Source of the DNA: Xenorhabdus anantnagensis
GTDB taxonomy: Bacteria; Pseudomonadota; Gammaproteobacteria; Enterobacterales; Enterobacteriaceae
Direction: 5' to 3'
DNA length: 64,000 nt
Assembly (NCBI RefSeq): GCF_028598555.1
Contig: NZ_JAQRFN010000008.1
Location: forward strand, 62,001 to 126,000
The translations under genes were made by a program, and so were the position numbers. Positions 45,379-52,927 of this stretch are shown in pieces. Position 1 is the first letter of the stretch. Every line of letters starts with the position of its first letter. The notes under the pieces were generated by a model, which had not been told where the DNA came from, made no database searches, and saw only the letters and a list, made by a program, of their open reading frames with translations.

Positions 45379-46329
45379 TTATTTTTTCTTAGGTAAGGGA
45401 TTTTCTTTATTGACATCAACCATATCAAGGTTATATAAATCAAAATTTATATACTCTTTTAATGTTTTTGGAGATTTATACAGCCTTGGTTTACCATAAA
45501 CGAATACAAAAGCTGTCGGCTTAATTGCGGCAGAGATAGATGAAAGCCTTTTTGTTACTAATTTTTTAATAGGATATTTTTCAATTAATTTGTCTCCTAT
45601 ATAAAAAGAAACAGGCAAAACTTCATCTAATTCACTCTTGAAACCTTTTTTAAACTTAATTTTGTATCCTTTTTCATGTCTATCAACATAAGCCCAGCCA
45701 TAATAAATCAAGTCATATTCTGGTAAATCCTCAAGCTTTTGCTCCCAAATCAGTTTTAAAAATGAAGCATATGGGATATTCATGCCACTTATATTGATGG
45801 ACCTGTTACTAATAGTATTATCAGATGAATATCTGAGAAACCTGCTTACTATAGTTCTAACAGAATAAACATTGCCAATAAAGCCAATCTGTTTAAGATT
45901 ATATGAGGTTTTTTTATTTTTATATTTTATGTTTTTTTTCAAATCTTCCGACTTAAAATCTATTTTTTTATCATTAACTTCATAATACGAAGGAGGTCTT
46001 ACTAGTAAAAAAGAATCAACAACAGAAAGATCAACTGATTTTCTTTCGGTATTATTTTTTTCTGAAATTACCTCAGTTATTTTCAAAGGTACTTTATTAA
46101 AAACCTCACAACTTTCATCATGATCGCCATAAACCCTAAAATGTGGAACAACCTTCATTTTTTGGGTTTCTTCATCGATATTTGCACACGTTACTTGGGC
46201 CCGGCAATTCTCACCAGGACAGATAAACGCCTTTTTGCTAGTAATGAGTCCTGCCCAGTAAAACTCGTAAGCTCTATCAGCATCAATAAAATCTTCTATT
46301 TCTAAGGAATAAGCAACATCTAAAGACAT
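45379..46329 (-). CDS. unknown zinc-ribbon protein in island cargo position
   Basis: This 316-residue protein has an N-terminal putative metal site: CPGENCRAQVTC (Cys37, Cys42, Cys48) followed by PHFRVYGDHDESC (around residues 62-74). Such a Cys..C...HF.H..C order is reminiscent of the CoiA-type competence N-terminus, but the rest does not obviously match. The remaining ~240 residues are Lys-rich mixed alpha/beta with no membrane segment. Base composition is very AT-rich. It sits just inside att copy 3, the slot held by AbiTii in unit 1 and Phd-Doc in unit 3, so a defence function is a reasonable but unproven guess. Confidence 0.7.
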   Translation of the reverse strand: MSLDVAYSLEIEDFIDADRAYEFYWAGLITSKKAFICPGENCRAQVTCANIDEETQKMKVVPHFRVYGDHDESCEVFNKVPLKITEVISEKNNTERKSVDLSVVDSFLLVRPPSYYEVNDKKIDFKSEDLKKNIKYKNKKTSYNLKQIGFIGNVYSVRTIVSRFLRYSSDNTISNRSINISGMNIPYASFLKLIWEQKLEDLPEYDLIYYGWAYVDRHEKGYKIKFKKGFKSELDEVLPVSFYIGDKLIEKYPIKKLVTKRLSSISAAIKPTAFVFVYGKPRLYKSPKTLKEYINFDLYNLDMVDVNKENPLPKKK

Positions 46330-46511
46330 ATTAATTCCATTAAATTTCAGTTAGATAATAGTAGCATTCATTTATACTGCGTAAATCGCAAACGATCAAA
46401 CACAAATAAAATTAATGTACTCTTTATATATATCAATGAATGTACCATTCGGGATAATACAGAAACAAACAATATACAAATCAATATATTACAAAATAAA
46501 GTCAGTTTGGA

Positions 46512-46660
46512 TTCAATATTGAATAACGTTTCTTAGCGATTCACAACATTTCACAAAGCCAGTATTTACATTGTTATATATGGCTTTTTTGTTATCAGAA
46601 CATTGTAGAGTGAATCACAGTAGTGCATGATTATTTGGTACACTTAGGTGACACTGACGT
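46512..46660. repeat. att copy 3: junction of satellite units 2 and 3
   Basis: GATTCAATATTGAATAACG with TTTCTTAGCGATT, a diverged version of the terminator hairpin (CAAAGCCAG...ATGGCTTTTTT) and GGTACACTTAGGTG. It is the most diverged of the four copies. Immediately after it the sequence joins the pre-cargo element, with no integrase or core genes. Confidence 0.82.
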
Positions 46661-46703
46661 GGCTTAGCGTGAGGCTAATTGTGTTGTATGAGGATATAAA
46701 AAA
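46659..46703 (+). repeat. pre-cargo element, copy 2
   Basis: GTGGCTTAG, a spacer, TTGTGTTGTATGAGGAT and a run of A match 32150-32195. Here it is directly fused to att copy 3 and stands about 95 bp before the phd start. Confidence 0.65.
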
Positions 46704-46756
46704 GCAGCATTTAAAGATAATCCACACTGAGATCCCTATTGTTGATTAAGCACCCA

Positions 46757-46785
46757 AAAGATGTACAATTTATATGTACATCTTT
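46757..46785. promoter_or_regulatory. phd-doc operator palindrome
   Basis: AAAGATGTACA (46757-46767) and TGTACATCTTT (46775-46785) are perfect 11-bp inverted repeats with a 7-bp centre, ending 11 bp before the phd start. The TGTACA core equals the operator core of the related YefM antitoxin, so this is the probable autoregulatory site. Confidence 0.8.
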
Positions 46786-46796
46786 GGAGATATATT

Positions 46797-47018
46797 ATGC
46801 GAACATACACCTCAACCCAAGCACGAGCCAATATTTCAGAAGTGTTGGATGCTGCTACCCACGGCGAACCTGTTGAAATCACTCGGCGGGACGGCAGCTC
46901 AGCAGTCGTTATCAGTAAGGCAGAATTCGAGGCATACCAGAATGCCAAACTGGATGCAGAGTTCGATTCGATTATGCAGCGTCACGGGCATACGGTAGAG
47001 GCACTGACAAACCGATGA
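46797..47018 (+). CDS. phd: Phd/YefM-family antitoxin
   Basis: The product has 73 residues from ATG 46797 with GGAG 8 bases upstream; the longer frame runs through the operator and is rejected. The Phd/YefM fold is recognisable: MRTYTSTQARANISEVLDAATHGEPVEITRRDGSSAVVISKAEFEAY. The C-terminal tail should wrap the Doc toxin. It overlaps doc by 4 bp. Confidence 0.92.
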   Translation: MRTYTSTQARANISEVLDAATHGEPVEITRRDGSSAVVISKAEFEAYQNAKLDAEFDSIMQRHGHTVEALTNR

Positions 47019-47413
47019 TATGGGTTAGCGCACAGGAAGTTATCGCTTTTCATGACCGTATATTGCAGCGGCTTCCCGGCGTTGCTGGAATGCCTGACTC
47101 TGGCAGAGCCGAAGCACTCATCCATCGAGTGCAAAACCGTACACACTACGAAGGCATAACAGACATTTTTGAACTTGCAGCCACCTACTGGGTTGCTATT
47201 GCTCGCGGTCATATCTTTAATGATGGTAATAAGCGCACAGCATTTTTCGTTACCATGACTTTTCTTTACCGTAACGGTATTAAGATCCGTGATAACGACA
47301 ATACACTGGAAAACTTAACGGTAGAAGCTGCCACGGGTGAGAAGACCGTTGAGCAATTGGCGCAACACCTGCGCGAATTGGTGGACTATGCTGATCCAAG
47401 CTGTAAGACATAA
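47015..47413 (+). CDS. doc: Doc-family toxin (Fic fold)
   Basis: This 132-residue protein has the Fic/Doc core HIFNDGNKRT (His66 to Arg74), with His66 at the same position as in P1 Doc. Doc phosphorylates EF-Tu and stops translation. Chain length and motif are complete, so the pair should be active. The N-terminus MIWVSAQEVIAFHDRIL is typical for the family. Confidence 0.93.
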   Translation: MIWVSAQEVIAFHDRILQRLPGVAGMPDSGRAEALIHRVQNRTHYEGITDIFELAATYWVAIARGHIFNDGNKRTAFFVTMTFLYRNGIKIRDNDNTLENLTVEAATGEKTVEQLAQHLRELVDYADPSCKT

Positions 47414-47454
47414 CCACAACTTACTTTTTATGAGGGTGAGTGAACACCTCGTTT

Positions 47455-47664
47455 TAGCGTGTACCCCTAGAAAATATTGAATAACACAACTCCAGTATTC
47501 ATACGGGTTTAAGCCTCCTACTCAATGAATAGATTCATGCGATTCACAACAAATCATAAAGCCAGCCTATACATTGTTATAGCTGGCTTTTTTACTATCA
47601 GGGCATTATAGAACGAATCACAGTAGCGCATGATTATCGTGTACCACTAGGGTGTACCACCAGT
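47455..47664. repeat. att copy 4: right end of satellite unit 3
   Basis: GTGTACCCCTAG, AAAATATTGAATA (47471-47483), the same ~50-bp spacer as copy 2 (CAGTATTCAT.CGGGTTTAAGCC), the yicC-type terminator hairpin, then GTGTACCACTAGGGTGTACC. It is nearly identical to copy 2 apart from one short internal deletion. Confidence 0.85.
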
Positions 47665-47681
47665 GATTACAAAACCCATGC

Positions 47682-48050
47682 TATCGACAAACCTATAAGC
47701 ATCCTATATGGCGTTTTAGGTATAAGTTCGCAGGAAAGCCCAGAGTGATGATACTAGGCTCATATATTGATCTATCACTATCGAAAGCGCGAGAACTCAC
47801 CAGAGAGCTATCAGCCCGTGTTGCGTTAGGCTATGACGTTGCCGGGGAAAAGCAGCAACGTAAAGCCGAAGCACTGGCAAAAATTGAAGCTGAAAAGAAC
47901 GCTATAAAAGTTTCAGCTCTAGCAGCCGAATACTTTGAGCGCCAAATACTCCCGCGCTGGAAGCACCCTGACATACTCCGCAGACGAATAGACAAAGACA
48001 TTAACCCTCGTATCGGCAATATGAAAATTGAGGATGTGAAACCACATTAA
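47682..48050 (+). pseudogene. P4-type integrase fragment
   Basis: An internal piece of an integrase closely related to that at 22437: YRQTYKHPIWRFRYKFAGK, LGSYIDLSLSKARELTRELSARVALGYDVAGEKQQRKAEALAKIEAEK... to IEDVKPH. It lacks the first ~33 residues and everything after the core-binding domain start, including all catalytic residues. It begins directly after att copy 4, so it is the left-end remnant of a further lost island copy. Confidence 0.9.
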
Positions 48051-48052
48051 AA

Positions 48053-48235
48053 AAAGTATCCGCCGTCGGTGATGAGGAAATAATCAGTCATATCAAATTG
48101 ACTGTCGATAAGGAGGGCAATACCCTAACATCAGAGTCACTCAATCAAATAGGAAGAACAGGATCAGAGTTTGAATTCACGGGGATGGCAACCGCACATG
48201 GTGATGAAGGCTTTTATAAGGCAAGAAAATCATAG
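48053..48235 (+). pseudogene. C-terminal fragment of an unidentified protein
   Basis: A 60-codon frame without start codon (KVSAVGDEEIISHIKLTVDKEG, then TGSEFEFTGMATAHGDEGFYKARKS) begins where integrase homology stops and ends at 48235. It reads like the end of a real protein. I do not recognise it. Confidence 0.4.
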
Positions 48236-48237
48236 GA

Positions 48238-48336
48238 CTGGCAAAGATAACGTTGATGACCAGAGCGAGAGCGCCCATTACGGTGGTTCCCTTTAACTGC
48301 ACAACAAGATGGGCAGGTCACATCAATCTTTGCCAT
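48238..48336 (-). mobile_element. IS1-family insA 5' remnant
   Basis: From ATG 48336 the minus strand encodes MAKIDVTCPSCC, then HRNGRSRSGHQRYLCQS, matching the zinc-finger N-terminus of IS1 InsA. Homology stops after about 33 codons and no insB or right end is found. It marks the outer edge of the island. Confidence 0.7.
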
Positions 48337-48518
48337 CTGAATGCTCTCCAAATAGACATACTATACAGAATTCAATAAATTGATGTCATGACCGGAGTTT
48401 TCAATAAAAACAATTAAATTAGTTAATTTATTATGAAATTATTTCTATTTTTAAAAATTAGATAGATAAACTATAGATGGGGGATAAAACCCCACCTATA
48501 TCTATCCCAAAAAATAAA

Positions 48519-49556
48519 TTACCAATCGCCTGACGCGCCACCACCGGTACTGCTACCGCCGCCACCGAAAAAGCTATCATCATCGTTATCACTTTTTGTA
48601 CGATCAGAGCCTGAACCGCCAAACAAGCCTCCAAAAAGGCTACTGAATAGGCTTTTCAACATTGAAAATACCGAAAAGATAACCAAAAATATCAGAATGA
48701 CTGGCAATAGAAAGATTAGCAGATAAAACTCTAATGGAATGGGGGGAAATATGCCAACAAGGCTCAGTACGTAAGTTACTGCGACCGTGGTCAGGGCACA
48801 TTTAAGGAAACGCTTAAACCAATGCCCCTTGCGGAAAACCGTCCATGGCAGGAGTAACAAGCTCAACACACAAAATCCGAATGGAACTGCGAGACTTTCA
48901 TCCGATATTTTGTCGGATATACCATTTTCTTCAAAAGCCTTAGCAATGTTCGCCACTTCTTGCTGTGTTTCCGCTTGTCCGGGTTTGTTCAGCAATATGT
49001 CAACAGAGTCAATGGCATTACTGATCCCCTCAAAATAAGCATTTTCTTTGAAGGCAGGTTTCACATCCTTACGTAAAATGCCTGCAATCTTGCCATCCGT
49101 GAGTTGACGCTCCAAACCGGAACCAATTGCAATACGCATTTTATGGTCATCAGAAGCGATCAAAAACAAAATTCCGTCATTATGCTCTTTATTACCCAAT
49201 TTCCATTTATCAAATACATGGGAAGAAAAAGCCTCAACAGTATCACTGCCAGTAGTCGGGATAATCAGAACTGCCATCTGTACCTTTCTTTCAGATTGCA
49301 GTTTTTTCAGTTGACGGGTCAGGCGTTGGTTTTCTGCTTTCGTTAGAACTTTAGAGATATCTGTTACACGTTTACTTAATACAGGAACATCAACAACAGT
49401 GATTTCTTGTTTTAGCTCTCCAGCCGATACATTGCTCATTCCAATAAGCAATAAGAACAGGATAAAAAGGGATTTTATTATAAAAGCATGGCTTATTCTC
49501 GATGGTGTCATTCGGGTACTACAACCATCCTTTGGCATATGGGAAATTACTAACAT
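48519..49556 (-). CDS. TPM-domain membrane protein (YgcG family)
   Basis: The product has about 345 residues; ATG 49556 has AAGGA 6 bases upstream. A signal sequence (FIIKSLFILFLLLIGMSNVSA) is followed by a TPM_phosphatase domain (VTDISKVLTKAENQRLTRQL..., LGNKEHNDGILFLIASDDHKMRIAIGSGLE), two or three transmembrane helices at ~228-300 and a Gly/Ser/Asp-rich tail ending GGGASGDW. The family's role is unclear. It is the first chromosomal-type gene right of the islands. Confidence 0.88.
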   Translation of the reverse strand: MLVISHMPKDGCSTRMTPSRISHAFIIKSLFILFLLLIGMSNVSAGELKQEITVVDVPVLSKRVTDISKVLTKAENQRLTRQLKKLQSERKVQMAVLIIPTTGSDTVEAFSSHVFDKWKLGNKEHNDGILFLIASDDHKMRIAIGSGLERQLTDGKIAGILRKDVKPAFKENAYFEGISNAIDSVDILLNKPGQAETQQEVANIAKAFEENGISDKISDESLAVPFGFCVLSLLLLPWTVFRKGHWFKRFLKCALTTVAVTYVLSLVGIFPPIPLEFYLLIFLLPVILIFLVIFSVFSMLKSLFSSLFGGLFGGSGSDRTKSDNDDDSFFGGGGSSTGGGASGDW

Positions 49557-49632
49557 CAAATATCCTTAACACTTATTTATAAGATCAATCATCACTATTA
49601 TATGGATATATCCCATTATGCGTAATCAAGAA

Positions 49633-49661
49633 AACGGCATTATTTTTACAATAATGCCGTT
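49633..49661 (-). terminator. terminator of the MFS gene
   Basis: AACGGCATTATT (49633-49644) and AATAATGCCGTT (49650-49661) form a perfect 12-bp stem with a 5-nt loop. On the minus strand it is followed by TTTTCTT, about 70 bp after the MFS stop. Confidence 0.8.
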
Positions 49662-49727
49662 GATAGTCGAATCAGATAAATATAATTGGATTAAAAATTG
49701 CAACTAGGCATTAGTCTTTACGAGAGA

Positions 49728-51140
49728 TTAATTATCCACTTTAATTTGAGCTGATTTGTATGCTGTTAATAATGCCAATATTGGTGCAATGGAGAAGAGT
49801 AAAAATAACCAATAAGAGGAAGATGAGGCTCCCACTACTCCACCAGGCTGATAAAACCCAAATAAATTAACGACCATGCCACCCAATGCAGAACCAAATG
49901 CAGAGGCAAATAACTGCACGGTAGTAATAGATGAACCAGAAATGTTTTTATCCGCATCACTGGAAACCTGCAAAATGCGGGTCAAGAGATGAGGCCAGCC
50001 GAATCCAACCCCGAAGCCAAACAATCCTAATCCTAAAATTAGCGGTAATATTATCTGCCATTCACCAGCTGATTGGGATGGCAACAATACAAGTAGCAGC
50101 AACATACCGGCTAACATAAAAATCGGGCCGCTGACAATCGCAAACCGCATCTTTGCTCCTTGCCAACTAGCACTGAGCATTTCTCCTATTGTCCAACCCG
50201 CTGCCGCAGCAGCAACCATATAGCCAGAAGCTAAGGGGGATTGCCCATGCAGAATTTGCAGAAAATAGGGAATAAAAACATCCCCCGCCAAACCAATCAC
50301 CAATAGAGAAATGGTGGTGAATAGAATCAGATGAGGGGAACGCAAGCTCAGGGCATTTTCAGGCAATAATCTTGCTGAAGCCCGGCGTTCATGAATGACC
50401 AACAAAGCGATCAATAGAACAGCTGCGACAATACCGATAATGTTAAACCGAACATCCTGTGACAAACTGCCTGAGGAAACCGCCAGCACTGCGGCTGATA
50501 ACAGGATCAATTGCACGATGGGCAATGCTGTTTTAGTTTTATTCTGTGCCGATGTTTTAGGTAAAATCAGGTAGGTGAATACGGCATAACACAGGGTAAT
50601 CGGGAGCATAATGCCAAAAGCGTAACGCCATGCGTTCATTTCAGCAAAAATCCCGCCAATAGCTGGCCCGATCAAAGTCGCTACCCCCCACATTCCCGAG
50701 ATCAGCGCGATGGCCCGAGGCCAAAGTGATTGGGAAAATACGAGATTAACCATCGCATAGGAAAGTGCAAACAGAAACCCGCCGCCAAGTCCTTGAACGG
50801 TTCTGCCAATCAACATAACGGACATCGTCGGTGCAAGGGTGCAAATTAAACTACCGATGAAAAAGATCAGCGATGCAACCAGATAAGCATTCCTTGCACC
50901 TGATGAACTCAACAATCTTGCAGAGAGAACGGAGCCAACAATTGATGCCACGACAAATAACGTCGTATTCCAGGCGTAGAGGTTCAATCCTCCAATATCA
51001 TTTACGACAGAAGGCAGAATAGTAATCGCAATTAAGGTATTGGCTGCCATCAATCCCACACCCAGTGAAAGTGCTATCGCACTCGGCGCATTTTTGCTGG
51101 AAAACAGATCCCTCCAGCGATTTTCTCCATTCATCATCAT
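49728..51140 (-). CDS. MFS transporter, drug-efflux type
   Basis: The product has about 470 residues from the ATG at 51140, which has AGGA 9 bases upstream. It carries many transmembrane helices (12-14), MFS motif C-like GMWGVATLIGPAIGGIFAEMNAWRYAF and the RTVQGLGGGFLFAL signature of DHA-type multidrug exporters. Substrate unknown. It diverges from the Cys-rich regulator at 51235 across a 94-bp gap, so that regulator probably controls it. Confidence 0.88.
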   Translation of the reverse strand: MMMNGENRWRDLFSSKNAPSAIALSLGVGLMAANTLIAITILPSVVNDIGGLNLYAWNTTLFVVASIVGSVLSARLLSSSGARNAYLVASLIFFIGSLICTLAPTMSVMLIGRTVQGLGGGFLFALSYAMVNLVFSQSLWPRAIALISGMWGVATLIGPAIGGIFAEMNAWRYAFGIMLPITLCYAVFTYLILPKTSAQNKTKTALPIVQLILLSAAVLAVSSGSLSQDVRFNIIGIVAAVLLIALLVIHERRASARLLPENALSLRSPHLILFTTISLLVIGLAGDVFIPYFLQILHGQSPLASGYMVAAAAAGWTIGEMLSASWQGAKMRFAIVSGPIFMLAGMLLLLVLLPSQSAGEWQIILPLILGLGLFGFGVGFGWPHLLTRILQVSSDADKNISGSSITTVQLFASAFGSALGGMVVNLFGFYQPGGVVGASSSSYWLFLLFSIAPILALLTAYKSAQIKVDN

Positions 51141-51234
51141 GATTGTTATCCTGAACATAGGTTGAGTTGCGGAAAGTCTTACGTTAAATTAAACAAGATA
51201 AAACTTGGAATAAATTAATGTCGGAATCAATAAT

Positions 51235-51897
51235 ATGTCAAGCACTTACTTGGAAAATGATGAAATCGTAGGGCAAACAGTGAGTGAGAAGCTATTAATG
51301 CTGCTGAAAACTCAAGGTGCCTTACAAGCCTCTGATGCCGGCAAATTATTGGGAACAACGGGAGAAGCAGCCCGCCAGCAGTTTGTGAAACTGGCTAAAG
51401 AGGGATTGGTTGAAGCTAAATCGGAAACAAGGGGAGTTGGGCGTCCAATACAGCTTTGGCATATCACAGAGAAAGGCCATGGCAAATTTCCTGATACCCA
51501 TGCAGAGCTAACAACACAACTGATCTCGATTATTCGTAGTCAATTGGGTGAAACTGCCATGGATTTGATTATCAGCGCCCGTGAACAAGAGGCTTTTTCC
51601 AACTATAAAAAAGCAATGGAAGGAGCTACCGAGTTACGGGAGAAGGTTGAGCGTCTGGTTTCAATTCGCTGCCGAGAAGGCTATATGGCTCATTATTCTG
51701 TTGAAGAAAATGGCGCTATTCTATTTTTTGAAAACCATTGCCCAATTTGTGCTGCCGCCAAAATGTGCCAGGGATTTTGTCGGACAGAGCTGAAACTATT
51801 TAGGGAGGTTCTGCAAGCCAATGTGGAAAGAACCGAATATATCCTCAGTGGACACCGACGCTGCACTTATCGTATCACCGCCTCACATTCTCAATAA
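51235..51897 (+). CDS. Cys-rich winged-helix regulator (COG2345/SufR-like)
   Basis: This 220-residue protein has an N-terminal winged helix (LQASDAGKLLGTTGEAARQQFVKLAKEGLVEAK, then GRPIQLWHITEKGH) and a C-terminal Cys cluster: Cys169, Cys172, Cys178, Cys182 (NHCPICAAAKMCQGFC) and Cys210 (GHRRCTYRI). This is the pattern of the SufR-like regulators that may carry an Fe-S cluster. It is divergent from the exporter, suggesting redox or ligand control of efflux. Cluster binding is inferred, not shown. Confidence 0.82.
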   Translation: MSSTYLENDEIVGQTVSEKLLMLLKTQGALQASDAGKLLGTTGEAARQQFVKLAKEGLVEAKSETRGVGRPIQLWHITEKGHGKFPDTHAELTTQLISIIRSQLGETAMDLIISAREQEAFSNYKKAMEGATELREKVERLVSIRCREGYMAHYSVEENGAILFFENHCPICAAAKMCQGFCRTELKLFREVLQANVERTEYILSGHRRCTYRITASHSQ

Positions 51898-51927
51898 GGA
51901 GCCTGCTGCTTGGTATAAACCTTGAAA

Positions 51928-51964
51928 AAAACCTACACAACTGAAATGTTGCGTAGGTTTTTTT
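51928..51964 (+). terminator. rho-independent terminator
   Basis: AAACCTACACAAC pairs with GTTGCGTAGGTTT (one mismatch) around a short AT-rich loop, followed by a T-run. It ends the regulator gene and may act in both directions towards the convergent kinase gene. Confidence 0.88.
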
Positions 51965-52003
51965 ATCGACATAGATCTTTTTATTGCTCAGTTTTCAGGC
52001 CAC

Positions 52004-52927
52004 TTAACCAAAGCTAAAATCTACTAGTTCATCCTTGGTCGGCGCACCATTGGCACCAGGGCGGCTGACAACAACAGCGGCAACGCGGTTTCCGAGTTCT
52101 ACGGCATCGTGTAAAGACATGCCCTGCGATAATCCCGCCAACATTCCACCACAATGTGCATCACCTGCACCAATTCGATCCTCAGCCTTGACCTTATAAG
52201 CAGGAACATATTCTGGTTCGCGATTGGGCTGGCATATCCATGCCCCTTCAATGCCTACCCGAGCAATAATCGTGAAACCATGTTCATTGGCATAACGGCT
52301 GGCTTGTGTCATTGAATCCCCCGCACCACACAGTAAAGCAATCTCATCTTTGTTTAAGCTGAGTATTGTTCTTTCCACGGGTAATGCTCGAATAAATTCA
52401 GGGTCTATATCAAGCAAGCGAGGGCCAAAATCCAATACCAAAGTCAGCCCTGCCGGAGAGGCCAGCAGCCATTCACGCAAATCCCCTGCTTTTAGATTGG
52501 CCAGTTCATAGCCGCTGGAATAGAGATATCCCTGCTCAGGAAGAGGGATCGTCGCTAATATCTCTTTATGCCAAGCGTCGTCACAACCAGGAACGGAGAC
52601 ATAAATGCGTTTGCCATCGGGCTGCATCATGGCAAAACACCAACTATTGTCTTTTGCTGGATGACGTAAGGTTACCTTCAACCCAAGGTCTTCCATTTCT
52701 GTTGCGACACATTTACCCCAAGCGCCATTACCTACAAATATGCCATTGATAACTGGCGATTGAAGACGGCACAGTGCACGCGCCACATTAAATGCACAGC
52801 CACCGACTTGCCGATCAATTTCCTCAGCTTCCCAATATTCACTATCATGAAATAATTCGGGTAACCTGAGAACAATATCTCCTGTCGCCGATCCCAATAC
52901 AACAACGGGTAGTAGAGGCTCCTTCAT
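52004..52927 (-). CDS. PfkB-family sugar/nucleoside kinase
   Basis: This 307-residue ribokinase-fold enzyme has motif 1 GGCAFNVARALCRL near residue 43 and motif 2 DRIGAGDAHCGGMLAG near residue 252, with Asp as catalytic base. It overlaps the preceding NCS1 permease gene by 4 bp, so import and phosphorylation are coupled. Substrate may be a nucleoside such as pseudouridine, inosine or a related ribosyl compound. No glycosidase or hydrolase partner is present in the window. Confidence 0.85.
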   Translation of the reverse strand: MKEPLLPVVVLGSATGDIVLRLPELFHDSEYWEAEEIDRQVGGCAFNVARALCRLQSPVINGIFVGNGAWGKCVATEMEDLGLKVTLRHPAKDNSWCFAMMQPDGKRIYVSVPGCDDAWHKEILATIPLPEQGYLYSSGYELANLKAGDLREWLLASPAGLTLVLDFGPRLLDIDPEFIRALPVERTILSLNKDEIALLCGAGDSMTQASRYANEHGFTIIARVGIEGAWICQPNREPEYVPAYKVKAEDRIGAGDAHCGGMLAGLSQGMSLHDAVELGNRVAAVVVSRPGANGAPTKDELVDFSFG

